NCBI GenBank assembly: GCA_023391695.1
Contig: JAEWAK010000027.1
Location: 62,001-126,000 of the forward strand
Source of the DNA: Bacillota bacterium
GTDB taxonomy: Bacteria; Bacillota; Clostridia; Lachnospirales; Lachnospiraceae
Length of the DNA: 64,000 bases
Reading direction: 5' to 3'
The position numbers were made by a program, and so were the translations under genes. The number at the start of each line of letters is the position of its first letter. Position 1 is the first letter of the stretch. Below the pieces are notes generated by a model, which searched no databases, was not told where the DNA came from, and was given only the letters and a program-made list of their open reading frames with translations. Of this stretch, positions 25,344-34,430 are shown piece by piece.

Positions 25344-28145
25344 TTGGATATGACGTATAAAGAAAAAGACAACGGTAAGCTTCTGAACGAGTTAAGCGAA
25401 AATTACAATGATAATAATGATGCTGGCCTGTTCATCCGCGGGGAAAAGGACAGCCAGACACAATTATTAAATAAAACAGCTATTATTGATAAAGCGGAAA
25501 AATATCTTGGTGAAAGTCTCAGCAAAAATCCTAATGTAAATCATTCTTTCCTGTTAATTGATATTGACAACTTAAAGAAGGTCAACGAATGCCACGGACA
25601 TATATACGGTGATATTGTCCTGGAAACTTTCGCAGATTACCTGTACAGAATGTTTGACCAGGATGATATTATAGGCAGAATCGACGGGGACGGTTTCGTT
25701 GTTTTACAGAAAGAAACCAAAGGACAGGCTGACATTTCACAGATATCGGAAGCCATATGCTGTCTGGCAAGGAGAAAGCTTCCGGGATTAAAAGAAGACG
25801 GACAGATCACCGTCAGTATCGGAGCCGCTGTATTTCCCGGGGATGGGATAAATTATGAGGAACTGTTCCATAAGGCAGACATTGCATTGTATGAGGCCAA
25901 AAGTAAAGGAAAAGACCGGTATGTCATATATAACGCAGACTTGGACCCCAGTATTTACAAAGGTGAAATCCAGCAGAAGAGAAGCAAAAAGAAGAAAAAA
26001 CAGAATCATGATGATATTCTGGGTGCCGAAAAACGGTTATTAAATTATACTTTTGACATATTAAGCGAAGATAACACCGTAGAAGTATCCATTCATAAAA
26101 TATTTACGGAGATAGGCAAGTATTATGATCTGTCCCGTATTACCATATTTGAAGATGAGACATCAAACCAAAAGGCCAGGGTCAGTTTTGAGTGGCTTGG
26201 CTGCGGTATACAGCCGTCCTGTGAGATTGTAAAGTCGGATGCCCTTTCGGAACAATATCACCGATTATTTGTTAATAACAATATATATTATTTTGAAGAT
26301 ATTACAAAAACAGAGATTAACCCGGCAATTACAGAATTTTACAATCGCCTGGGAATAAAAGCCCTGGCACAATGCGCCATATACGATTCCGGCCGGTTTA
26401 TCGGAACCGTTAATTTTGAAGATTGCAAAAAGCCCCGTATCTGGCAGAAATCCGTACTGGATACCCTCTTAATCATTACGAAAGTAATCAGTAACTACAT
26501 ATTACAGTTAAGAAACAAAGAAGAATTAAACAATGAAATATTTTTCACCCAGGCTATGTTAAATAATCAGAAGTTAAGCAACTATGCCATAAAGGCAGGC
26601 ACTTACGAGCTGCTTTATGTCAGTGAATATACGGAGAAATTATTTCCGGGTGTAAAGCTTGGGGAATTATGTTATAAAGCAATATTCGGCCGTCACACCC
26701 CCTGTGATACCTGTCCCTTAACCGGCCTTGATAACACAAATAACCGTTACTCCGTCGAAGCTTATAATAAAAAACTGGGAGCCTGGCTGAGTACAACTGC
26801 TTCCGCCGTTGACATGCCGGACGGACAGAAGATGAATCTGATCTGTTCCTCTGATGTGACGGGCATAATGGAAAGAGTGAAATCCAAGGATAATTTAACC
26901 GGGATACTGACGTTGCCCAAATTTGAAGCGGAAGCCATGAAGCTGATCGCAAGTAAGAAAGAACTGCAATATGCAATTGTATATTCCGACTTTGATAAAT
27001 TTAAATATATCAATGACGAATGGGGCTATTCTACCGGCAATGAAATACTAAAATTTTTTGCAGACGGTATCTCAAGGCATCTTTATCCGATGGAACTGTT
27101 CTGCAGGATCAGCGGGGACATATTTGTAATTCTTCTCATTTACCGTAATAAGCTTGAAATTTTAGAACGACTTAAGCTGATATACAATTCAATTAACCAG
27201 GATTATTTAACACATTATCCCAAGGTGAACCCGATTATCATAAGCGGAATGTATTTTATGACAAAAGAAGATACCGTCTTAAGCGTCGCAATGGATAAGG
27301 CCAACATGGCCAGAAAAAGGTTTAAAGGATTTCATAAAAGTACTTTGTCCATATACGATGACAATTTACACGAGGCCATAACCAAGGAAAAAATGATTGA
27401 AAACCAGATGCATGAAGCTCTTACCGAACATGAATTCATAGTTTATATGCAGCCTAAAATTGATCTCAGATCCTTGAATATAACAGGTGCCGAAGCACTG
27501 GTACGGTGGAAAACCAAAAATGGGGAGCTCATGAATCCCGCAGAATTTATTCCGATCTTTGAAAAAAACGGTTTTATTCTGGAACTGGATTTCTATGTTT
27601 ATGAAGAAGCATTCCGTATGCTGCGCCGATGGCTGGATATGGGGAAAAAAGCAATTATTATATCCGTTAATGTATCAAGGCTTCATATTGATGATGAATT
27701 CTTTATTCAGAAACTGGAGTTTTTGATTTATAAATACCGGCTTCCCACTGATTTAATTGAAATTGAAATTACGGAAAGTATTTTCCTAAAAGGTCTGGAC
27801 CGGCTTAAACGGTTTATAAACACCTTAAGGGAAAAGGGATTTTTAATTTCCATCGATGATTTTGGTTCCGGCTTTTCCTCCTTAAATTTATTAAAAACAT
27901 TACCCATTGATATTTTAAAGCTGGATAAAGATTTTTTTCTGTATAATATTATGGATGATAGGGATAAGATCGTGATTAGCAATATTATCAATCTGGCAAA
28001 AGGCTTAGGGTTAAAGGTAATTTCAGAAGGTGTGGAAACCCTGGATCAGGCCAGATTTTTAAGGGAGAGCCACTGTGATATGGTTCAGGGATATTTCTTT
28101 TATAAACCTATGCCAATGGAGGACCTGGAACGTTTAATTGAATAA
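25344..28145 (+). CDS. GGDEF - GAF-like - GGDEF - EAL multidomain c-di-GMP protein
   Basis: The start is uncertain. AAAGGAG (25328-25334) favours TTG 25344 or ATG 25350 over ATG 25299, which has no ribosome site. Domains, numbered from 25299: a first GGDEF (about 50-210) whose site reads DGDGF; a Lys-rich linker (about 225-235); a GAF-like sensor (about 245-405); a PAS-like stretch with a CDTCP motif (about 420-520); a second GGDEF (about 530-690) whose site reads SGDIF; and an EAL domain (about 700-945). The EAL domain keeps EALVRW, NVSRLH, IEITES, SIDDFGSGFSSL, LKLDKDF, EGVET and QGYFF, so phosphodiesterase activity is plausible. Both cyclase sites are degenerate. No membrane segment. With its neighbour it probably lowers c-di-GMP in response to cytoplasmic signals. 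Confidence 0.88.
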   Translation: MDMTYKEKDNGKLLNELSENYNDNNDAGLFIRGEKDSQTQLLNKTAIIDKAEKYLGESLSKNPNVNHSFLLIDIDNLKKVNECHGHIYGDIVLETFADYLYRMFDQDDIIGRIDGDGFVVLQKETKGQADISQISEAICCLARRKLPGLKEDGQITVSIGAAVFPGDGINYEELFHKADIALYEAKSKGKDRYVIYNADLDPSIYKGEIQQKRSKKKKKQNHDDILGAEKRLLNYTFDILSEDNTVEVSIHKIFTEIGKYYDLSRITIFEDETSNQKARVSFEWLGCGIQPSCEIVKSDALSEQYHRLFVNNNIYYFEDITKTEINPAITEFYNRLGIKALAQCAIYDSGRFIGTVNFEDCKKPRIWQKSVLDTLLIITKVISNYILQLRNKEELNNEIFFTQAMLNNQKLSNYAIKAGTYELLYVSEYTEKLFPGVKLGELCYKAIFGRHTPCDTCPLTGLDNTNNRYSVEAYNKKLGAWLSTTASAVDMPDGQKMNLICSSDVTGIMERVKSKDNLTGILTLPKFEAEAMKLIASKKELQYAIVYSDFDKFKYINDEWGYSTGNEILKFFADGISRHLYPMELFCRISGDIFVILLIYRNKLEILERLKLIYNSINQDYLTHYPKVNPIIISGMYFMTKEDTVLSVAMDKANMARKRFKGFHKSTLSIYDDNLHEAITKEKMIENQMHEALTEHEFIVYMQPKIDLRSLNITGAEALVRWKTKNGELMNPAEFIPIFEKNGFILELDFYVYEEAFRMLRRWLDMGKKAIIISVNVSRLHIDDEFFIQKLEFLIYKYRLPTDLIEIEITESIFLKGLDRLKRFINTLREKGFLISIDDFGSGFSSLNLLKTLPIDILKLDKDFFLYNIMDDRDKIVISNIINLAKGLGLKVISEGVETLDQARFLRESHCDMVQGYFFYKPMPMEDLERLIE

Positions 28146-28192
28146 TTGGTTTGGATGCCGAAATCCGGCAAACCATAATTCTACTATATATG

Positions 28193-28236
28193 ATAGACTG
28201 CCACAAGCATACTTCCTGATTGTGGCAGTTTTTTAT
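28193..28236 (+). terminator. Terminator after the GGDEF-EAL gene
   Basis: GACTGCCACAA pairs with TTGTGGCAGTT and is followed by a long T-run. A smaller hairpin (TGGTTTG with CAAACCA, 28149-28175) precedes it. Confidence 0.9.
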
Positions 28237-28394
28237 TTTTTTATACAATAGAAATTGCGTCCTATGAGATAATTGTTCTATCAATTATTACTTTTTTTAA
28301 TTTTTCATAAATATTATTAAAATATTTATACTATTTCTGAAACTTTTTTTAAGTTTCTATCGTCTAATATATATAGTATATCGATTTTTATGAG

Positions 28395-28435
28395 ACATTT
28401 ACGGCCGCAGGTGAGGCAGCCATACCGTAAAATGT
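28395..28435 (+). promoter_or_regulatory. Possible structured leader of the small membrane protein gene
   Basis: ACATTT-ACGG pairs with CCGT-AAAATGT around a GC-rich loop, 90 bp upstream of the start at 28525. The rest of the 28240-28524 gap is very AT-rich. No known riboswitch is recognised. Confidence 0.25.
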
Positions 28436-28524
28436 GAAGAACATGGCATCTTCATCAGATTTGTGTCTGGAAACCTTAAGCACAAACTTCTAATACGCAA
28501 AAAATGCTCTGGAATGGAGGAATT

Positions 28525-28770
28525 ATGAAAGGAATTTTGCACGCAGTCCGAAAAAGTAAATATTGTAAATTAATTAGCGGAACCATATTTGCATGCCTGG
28601 CTTTACCGTTTTTGGCATGGGGATTTTATATTATATTGTTGGCGAAAGGGACTTATCTGGAGCTTATCATCCCGTTTATCGGGATTCTGACCTGCCTGCT
28701 GTTTGGTCTGCGTTCCATGTTCCGGAAAGAAAAAATGACGGAAGAATTAACCTTTAATCAATTAATTTGA
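28525..28770 (+). CDS. Small membrane protein of unknown function (81 aa)
   Basis: ATG 28525 follows TGGAGG by 4 nt; an in-frame ATG at 28504 has no ribosome site. Two hydrophobic segments are visible (about 17-40 and 46-63), with a basic N-terminus (RKSKYCK) and a charged C-terminal tail (RKEKMTEELTF). I recognise no family. It stands alone after a terminator and has its own spacing from the helicase gene downstream. Confidence 0.6.
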   Translation: MKGILHAVRKSKYCKLISGTIFACLALPFLAWGFYIILLAKGTYLELIIPFIGILTCLLFGLRSMFRKEKMTEELTFNQLI

Positions 28771-28921
28771 TTTTTTTATAAAAGCAGATAATATCTCCCG
28801 GGGCAGAAGACGTCTTACTTAAGAATTTCTTTGCAAAATTAGGAATAAACATAACATTTATTCTAAAAATGTGGTATAATATTAGGATGCAAAGAATGGA
28901 CAAGTAAAAGGAGTCTGCGAA

Positions 28922-31900
28922 ATGATACGGTTATCCAGAATGGGAATAAGAAATTTAGCTGCAAGTGATACAGTATATTCAAGAGGACTGCAGGATTATA
29001 AGCAAAATCATGTAGTGGGTGCAACCTGGTCTAATACAAAACAGCAATATCGTATTACAGTTAAAGATAATTTTGAATATCTGGTTACAATTCAGGTCTT
29101 TGAAGATGGATCTTTTGAACATAAATGCAATTGTTCTGAACACTTAAAAGAAGAGGGTGCGTGCAGACATGTTATTACTGCGCTGTTTTTTGTTCTGAAT
29201 TATGTGGAGCGGTCTCTTATGGAAGAACCGGATAATCCGGCAGAAAAAACAGTATATCAGATTCTTGGCTACTTCAGCAACCAGGAAGAGAGCGTAACCC
29301 AGGGTGAAACTTATCATATCAAGGTTGGGATTTCCATACCTCAGATTTTACGTTCGGAATCCGGTTCCGCAATTATATCTTTGCGGGTTGGAAACCACCA
29401 TTATTATAAAATCCAGTCTATCAAGAAATTTTTAACGGATTTTTATAACAAAGAAAATATAATGCTGGGTAAAGAGTTTAAATATATCCATGGTGAAAGT
29501 AAATTTGATAAACAATCCAGGAAAGTTCTGGATTATATCCTTCAAATTTACGAAATCCAGGAAGCTATCGATAAGTTATTTTATTCTAAATTGTTTGCAA
29601 AGGCCAATATCGTATTGACAAAAAACATGCTATTACGGTTATTGGATATATTGGATGAGAGTACTTTCGATCTGGAATTGTACGGAAAACCCTATGAGGA
29701 TGTGTTTTATACCGCGGGTAACCCCAAGATCGAATACGATCTGTCCTTAATAGATGACGGCATTGTCATGGATTATCACGGGAAATATAGTGTAATCCCC
29801 ATTACGGATTCGGGGGAACTGCTTTATTATAACGGCTGTATTTATAAGCCGACAAAACGGTTTTTGGGTAATTATCTGCCTTTTTATAATAATCTCGGCG
29901 GAAAAAAAGAGCCTCTGATATTTAAGGGCACCAATAAAAATAAGTTTTTGGAAGTGGTATTGCCTAAAATCAGCGAAACAATGGAATTGACGGTACCCCA
30001 GGAGATTCAAGACCGTTTTATTACTTCCGAATTACAGCCGGTGATTTATCTGGATAAAGTGAAAAACTATGTTCATGCGGAACTCAGATACCGGTATGGG
30101 GAGCACGAATTCAACGCCTTTGAAAATGCTCCTTCCGATAACTTTATTATTATAAGGCAGCCACTGAAAGAAGATTATTATATTGATTATCTGGAGAAAA
30201 TCGGATTCCAGCCTAAACTCCATGGCTTTATTATGCGTAATGAGGATGACATCTACGAATTCTTAACGCATTCCATTCATGAGCTGGCAAAAGATTGCGA
30301 ATTATATTATTCCGATGCCTTTAAAAAAATCAATATCAAATCTCCCGGCGGCTTTAAGGCCGGCCTAAGGGTAAACAACGGACTGGATTTGCTGGAAATG
30401 AATTTAAATTATGATGAAGTGCCAAAGGATGAACTAAAGGACTTATTTAAATCCTATCGGATGAAAAAAAAATATTACCGCCTGAAAAACGGCAGCTTTA
30501 TAAATCTGGAAGAAGATAATATCCGGGAGGTCTGGGATATCTTAAGTTATCTGGGCATATCAGGGAAGGAACTGAATAATGAAACCATCGGTTTATCAAA
30601 AAATACGGCCCTTTATCTGAATAATGTTTTTAAGGAAAAAAATCTGGAGGTTGAAAAAAACGAAGATTTCTCCCAGTTAGTAGAGAAAATCCTAAATCCA
30701 GCCATAACGGAATATGATTTACCGGATGGCATCCAGGCAGAGCTTCGTGGTTATCAGATAACCGGGTATAAATGGCTTCGGACTTTATCCGATAATAACC
30801 TGGGCGGGATCCTGGCCGATGACATGGGCCTTGGCAAAACCCTGCAGACCATAGTATACATTGCTGCCATAAAAGTGGATTTAAATGAATCCCGATTTTT
30901 GATTGTCTGCCCTTCTTCACTAATTTATAACTGGCAGGATGAACTTGAGAACTTCGCTCCCCATTTAACCTCCTCCGTGGTAACGGGCACCCCGAAGGAG
31001 CGTCAGGATATTATTGAAGCGGAAGCCAAAGTGGATATTTTAATTACTTCCTATCCTTTAATGCGGAGGGATATTAACTTGTATCAGAATTTACATTTTC
31101 ACACGGTTTTTATCGATGAAGCACAATATATTAAAAATGCCGATTCCCTAAATGCAAAATCCGTTAAATTGCTGGAGTCGGAACATAAGTTTGCACTAAC
31201 GGGTACGCCGATTGAAAACTCTTTATCCGAACTCTGGTCAATTTTTGATTTTATTATGCCGGACTATCTGTTCAGCCATACGAAATTTGTGAATCAGTAC
31301 GAAAAACCGATCATGAGATCGGAAGATGGAGTTTTGGAAGATTTGAACAGGCGGATTTTGCCCTTTATTCTGCGCCGTATGAAAAAAGACGTATTACAGG
31401 AACTGCCGGATAAAGTGGAAACCAAGATGCTGACAGATATGGTGGATGACCAGAAAAAAGTATATCTGTCTTATGTGGAAAATGCCAAAACGGAGCTGGA
31501 TAATGAGATAAAGGTAAACGGACTGGAAAAGAGCAAGCTTAAAATTTTGGCTGTCCTTACCAGACTGCGGCAAATCTGCTGCCATCCGGGCACTTTTATT
31601 GAAAATTATAACGGCGGCAGCGGCAAACTGGAATTACTGATGGAGATCATAACGGATGCCATTGCCAACGAACACCGTATATTGGTATTCTCCCAATTTA
31701 CTTCCATGCTCTCTATTATTGAAAAGGATTTAAAGCATCAGAATATTCCTGGTTTTTACCTGGAAGGGTCTACGAAAGTCCAGGACAGGAATGATTATGT
31801 GAAGCGGTTTAACCAGGGGGAAGGCAAGGTGTTCCTGATTTCGTTAAAAGCCGGCGGTACCGGTCTTAACCTGGTGGGTGCGGATACGGTTATCCATTAT

Positions 31901-32128
31901 GACCCCTGGTGGAATCCGGCAGTGGAAGAACAGGCCACGGACCGGGCTTACCGAATCGGGCAGGTTAATTCGGTCCACGTGATTAAGTTAATTACCAAGG
32001 GAACCATAGAAGAGAAGATATATAAGCTGCAGATTAAGAAAAAGAATCTTTCCGATTCCGTCATCCAGTCCCAGGAGGTATTCATTAATTCCCTGACGAA
32101 AGAAGAATTGGAGGATATTTTCAGATAA
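28922..32128 (+). CDS. SWIM zinc-finger SNF2/RapA-type DEAD/DEAH helicase
   Basis: A large SF2 ATPase of the bacterial SNF2 group, thought to remodel protein-nucleic acid complexes. The N-terminal SWIM finger has C69, C71, C81 and H83 (CxC...CxH). A middle SNF2-associated region spans about 120-590. The helicase core follows: motif I DDMGLGKT (about 633), motif II DEAQ (about 731), motif III LTGTPIEN, then the C-terminal RecA lobe with SLKAGGTGLNL and motif VI QATDRAYRIGQ (about 1003). The length of 1068 aa is normal for the group. AAGGAG precedes the ATG, and a TATAAT at 28875-28880 with a weak -35 probably starts the transcript. Its neighbours give no clear pathway. No methylase or nuclease partner is seen, so a defence role is not supported. 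Confidence 0.93.
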   Translation: MIRLSRMGIRNLAASDTVYSRGLQDYKQNHVVGATWSNTKQQYRITVKDNFEYLVTIQVFEDGSFEHKCNCSEHLKEEGACRHVITALFFVLNYVERSLMEEPDNPAEKTVYQILGYFSNQEESVTQGETYHIKVGISIPQILRSESGSAIISLRVGNHHYYKIQSIKKFLTDFYNKENIMLGKEFKYIHGESKFDKQSRKVLDYILQIYEIQEAIDKLFYSKLFAKANIVLTKNMLLRLLDILDESTFDLELYGKPYEDVFYTAGNPKIEYDLSLIDDGIVMDYHGKYSVIPITDSGELLYYNGCIYKPTKRFLGNYLPFYNNLGGKKEPLIFKGTNKNKFLEVVLPKISETMELTVPQEIQDRFITSELQPVIYLDKVKNYVHAELRYRYGEHEFNAFENAPSDNFIIIRQPLKEDYYIDYLEKIGFQPKLHGFIMRNEDDIYEFLTHSIHELAKDCELYYSDAFKKINIKSPGGFKAGLRVNNGLDLLEMNLNYDEVPKDELKDLFKSYRMKKKYYRLKNGSFINLEEDNIREVWDILSYLGISGKELNNETIGLSKNTALYLNNVFKEKNLEVEKNEDFSQLVEKILNPAITEYDLPDGIQAELRGYQITGYKWLRTLSDNNLGGILADDMGLGKTLQTIVYIAAIKVDLNESRFLIVCPSSLIYNWQDELENFAPHLTSSVVTGTPKERQDIIEAEAKVDILITSYPLMRRDINLYQNLHFHTVFIDEAQYIKNADSLNAKSVKLLESEHKFALTGTPIENSLSELWSIFDFIMPDYLFSHTKFVNQYEKPIMRSEDGVLEDLNRRILPFILRRMKKDVLQELPDKVETKMLTDMVDDQKKVYLSYVENAKTELDNEIKVNGLEKSKLKILAVLTRLRQICCHPGTFIENYNGGSGKLELLMEIITDAIANEHRILVFSQFTSMLSIIEKDLKHQNIPGFYLEGSTKVQDRNDYVKRFNQGEGKVFLISLKAGGTGLNLVGADTVIHYDPWWNPAVEEQATDRAYRIGQVNSVHVIKLITKGTIEEKIYKLQIKKKNLSDSVIQSQEVFINSLTKEELEDIFR

Positions 32129-32190
32129 TATTGGCATACTGGCAGTTTCCTGTTTTATAAGTATGAAGGCATGATTGTTTAAAAATGTTT

Positions 32191-32253
32191 TGGCACAAAA
32201 TAGAGTTATTTCAAAGCGACACGGTTTTGGATTAGCTCTTTTTTTTGTGTCGT
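32191..32253 (+). terminator. Weak hairpin after the SNF2 gene
   Basis: CGACAC (32217-32222) pairs with GTGTCG (32247-32252), and an alternative longer stem joins GGCACAAAATAGAG with CTCTTTTTTTTGTGTC. The T-run lies within a stem arm, so termination efficiency is uncertain. Confidence 0.35.
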
Positions 32254-32517
32254 ACAAGGTACATAACGGACTGACCTACCCTATTAATTATTAAACTATA
32301 AAAATTAAAACCTTGAATGAAAACCGAGATTCTACATTTGAACCCTTGATGACATTCTTAATTTTCATCTAAAATAGTGACTTTTTTATTTTCTGTTATA
32401 ATCATATATATTCTTTAAAACCTTTAACTCTTTAACAGATTTTTAGGAATTGGCCCCAAGATACTTTAACGTATTAACGTTTTAATGCTTCATATTTCTA
32501 AAGCCTTTAAAAAGTTC
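32254..32517. other. AT-rich intergenic stretch, no gene seen
   Basis: No ORF with a ribosome site, no clear hairpin and no repeat. It leads into the MerR-type promoter at 32518. Confidence 0.5.
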
Positions 32518-32548
32518 TTGACTTGGAGTTACCTCCAAATGATACAGT
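32518..32548 (+). promoter_or_regulatory. MerR-type promoter with 19-bp spacer and dyad operator
   Basis: TTGACT (32518-32523) and TACAGT (32543-32548) are 19 bp apart. The spacer holds the dyad TTGGAG-TTAC-CTCCAA. An over-long spacer with a central palindrome is the hallmark of promoters activated by MerR-family DNA distortion, such as the NmlR/AdhR or multidrug types. No MerR gene lies in this window. It reads toward the DUF362 and cupin genes 140 bp downstream. Confidence 0.65.
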
Positions 32549-32688
32549 TATATAAGCTATAAAATATTTAAGCTGTGGCCATAAGAAAAAGGGCCGGGAT
32601 GAGTAAAACTTATAATTTAAAAGTTTTTTTAGAAAAACCCTTATAGCCATAAAAGAATGTATTTGAATTGTGAAAGGAGTAACGTAAG

Positions 32689-33573
32689 ATGGAAAAATCT
32701 AAAGTTTATTACACTAAGGAGATTACACCCAAAAGCCTGATCAGAATTTATAATGTCATGGGGATTACACTCAACGGAAGAGTAGCGGTCAAGATTTCCA
32801 CAGGAGAACCAGGCGGCCATAACTTTTTAAATCCCAATCTGATCAAGGAGCTGGTACAAGAACTGAATGGTACTATTGTAGAGTGTAATACGGCATACTC
32901 CGGCAGGAGACTTGAGGCAAAGGAGCATTGGAAAGCCATTGAAGAACACGGGTTTAAGGCTATTGCTCCCTGCGATATTATGGATGAGGAAGGGGAAATG
33001 CCTATTCCTGTTGTAAACGGTAAGCATTTGAAAGAGAATTATGTCGGAGAGCATTTAAAGAATTATGATTCCATGCTTATGCTGTCCCATTTTAAAGGGC
33101 ACGCTATGGGCGGTTTTGGCGGTGCATTAAAGAATATGTCCATCGGGGTGGCTTCGTCTCACGGAAAGATATGGATACACACTGCTGCAAAAAGTGAAGT
33201 ATTTGAAGATGCCTTTACAACCGACCAGGACTCATTTTTGGAATCTATGGCTGATGCGGACCAATCGGTTATAAATTATATGGGCAGTAAAAACATGATG
33301 TATATCAATGTAGCAAACAAACTGTCCATAGACTGCGACTGTGATTCCAACCCACATGCCCCCGAAATGGCCGACCTTGGTATATTTGCCTCCACAGACC
33401 CTGTAGCTCTGGATCAGGCCTGTGTAGATGCGGTCTATCAGTCTCAGGATGCGGGAAAAGCATCGCTGATTGAGCGAATGGAGTCCCGTAATGGCATCCA
33501 TACCGTAGAGGCTGCTGCTGATCTGGGGCTTGGTCTTAGGGAATATGAACTGGTTTCAATTGATAATGGCTAA
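32689..33573 (+). CDS. DUF362 domain-containing protein
   Basis: 294 residues with the DUF362 core: VAVKISTGEPGGHNFLNP near the start, SHFKGHAMGGFGGALKNMSIGVAS in the middle, and ADLGIFASTDPVALDQACVD toward the end. The family contains metal or iron-sulphur associated proteins of poorly known function. The C-terminal ferredoxin module that some members carry is absent; the only cysteine cluster is DCDCDSNPH. AAAGGAG precedes the ATG. With the cupin gene 120 bp downstream it probably forms a unit under the MerR-type promoter, suggesting a stress or detoxification role. That is inference from the promoter class only. Confidence 0.85.
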   Translation: MEKSKVYYTKEITPKSLIRIYNVMGITLNGRVAVKISTGEPGGHNFLNPNLIKELVQELNGTIVECNTAYSGRRLEAKEHWKAIEEHGFKAIAPCDIMDEEGEMPIPVVNGKHLKENYVGEHLKNYDSMLMLSHFKGHAMGGFGGALKNMSIGVASSHGKIWIHTAAKSEVFEDAFTTDQDSFLESMADADQSVINYMGSKNMMYINVANKLSIDCDCDSNPHAPEMADLGIFASTDPVALDQACVDAVYQSQDAGKASLIERMESRNGIHTVEAAADLGLGLREYELVSIDNG

Positions 33574-33695
33574 CAGACTCAACAGGCAATGAAGAACTAA
33601 GGAGATCGATGATAAACTGACAATATGAAACTGTCACAGGTGTTTGGTGGCTTAAAGACGTTTTTTCATCTGAAAGAAGATTGAGAGGAAAGAGA

Positions 33696-34109
33696 ATGGA
33701 TCAAACAAATATAAACAATCCCAGCGTATTTCCGGTAGGTAAAGAGCTTCCCGAAATGTTTAGCAGATATTTTACCGGTCAGGCTTATTTGCAGCCGCTG
33801 ACCGACAAGGGCGGTCCCATTGCCAACGTGACCTTTGAACCGGGATGCCGGAATAACTGGCACATTCACCACGAAGGAGGACAAATCCTCCTGGTGACCG
33901 GCGGAAAGGGCTGGTATCAGACATGGGGAGAGGTCCCGCAGGAGCTGCATCCCGGTGATGTAGTTAACATCCCGCCTGAAGTCAAACACTGGCATGGCGC
34001 GGCAAAAGACAGCTGGTTTTCCCATTTGGCAGTGGAGATTCCTGTCGAGGGTGCTTCCAACGAATGGCTGGAACCGGTGGATGACGAAGCCTATGACAAG
34101 CTGAAATAA
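33696..34109 (+). CDS. Cupin domain protein (carboxymuconolactone decarboxylase-associated type)
   Basis: A single cupin beta-barrel of 137 residues. The start at ATG 33696 follows GAGGAAAG; an earlier in-frame TTG (33681) has no ribosome site. Motif 1 is HIHHEGGQILLVTGGKGWYQ (metal ligands from the histidines and glutamate) and motif 2 is PGDVVNIPPEVKHWHGA. This subfamily often travels with oxidoreductases, quinone/aldehyde detoxification genes or CMD proteins. Here it follows the DUF362 gene and is followed by what looks like the remnant of another gene. Confidence 0.85.
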   Translation: MDQTNINNPSVFPVGKELPEMFSRYFTGQAYLQPLTDKGGPIANVTFEPGCRNNWHIHHEGGQILLVTGGKGWYQTWGEVPQELHPGDVVNIPPEVKHWHGAAKDSWFSHLAVEIPVEGASNEWLEPVDDEAYDKLK

Positions 34110-34115
34110 ATGGGA

Positions 34116-34318
34116 AGTATGTCTATGGACAGATCGTATATCATAGCCATATAACTTTGCCGGACGTAAAGATTACCGGAGGCTCTCATTGAGGATTACC
34201 GAATACATAGGGAATACGGTGCAGACGTTTTTCTCTGCGCCAGGTATTATGAAAAGCTTGCGGTATATGAATGTGAGTCCTGCAGTGGTTATCCTTATAA
34301 GGAAAATATACACCCCCA
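34116..34318 (+). pseudogene. Possible gene remnant after the cupin gene
   Basis: Two adjacent reading frames carry protein-like sequence but neither forms a whole gene. The first (KYVYGQIVYHSHITLPDVK...) stops at about 34192. The second, shifted by one, continues (EDYRIHREYGADVFLCARYY..., then a CESC pair). A frameshift in a small gene would explain this. I recognise no family, and the signal is weak. Confidence 0.25.
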
Positions 34319-34321
34319 AAA

Positions 34322-34378
34322 TGAAAGGACGCACCGCAACCTAACTGAAAATGTTAGTTTTACAGTACGTCCTTTCAG
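34322..34378. terminator. Hairpin between convergent cupin-side and zinc-ribbon genes
   Basis: TGAAAGGACG pairs perfectly with CGTCCTTTCA. An inner stem (CTAAC with GTTAG) closes a smaller loop. It lies between convergent transcripts. Confidence 0.6.
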
Positions 34379-34430
34379 AGTCTTTACAAAATAGGAACAC
34401 CGCCTGCGGACGGTCGACGCAAAAAATATT

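Noticed and set aside
28922..32128. SNF2 helicase as part of a phage-defence island
   Set aside because: No nuclease, methylase or other defence gene nearby; SWIM-SNF2 helicases are common solitary genes in Firmicutes.
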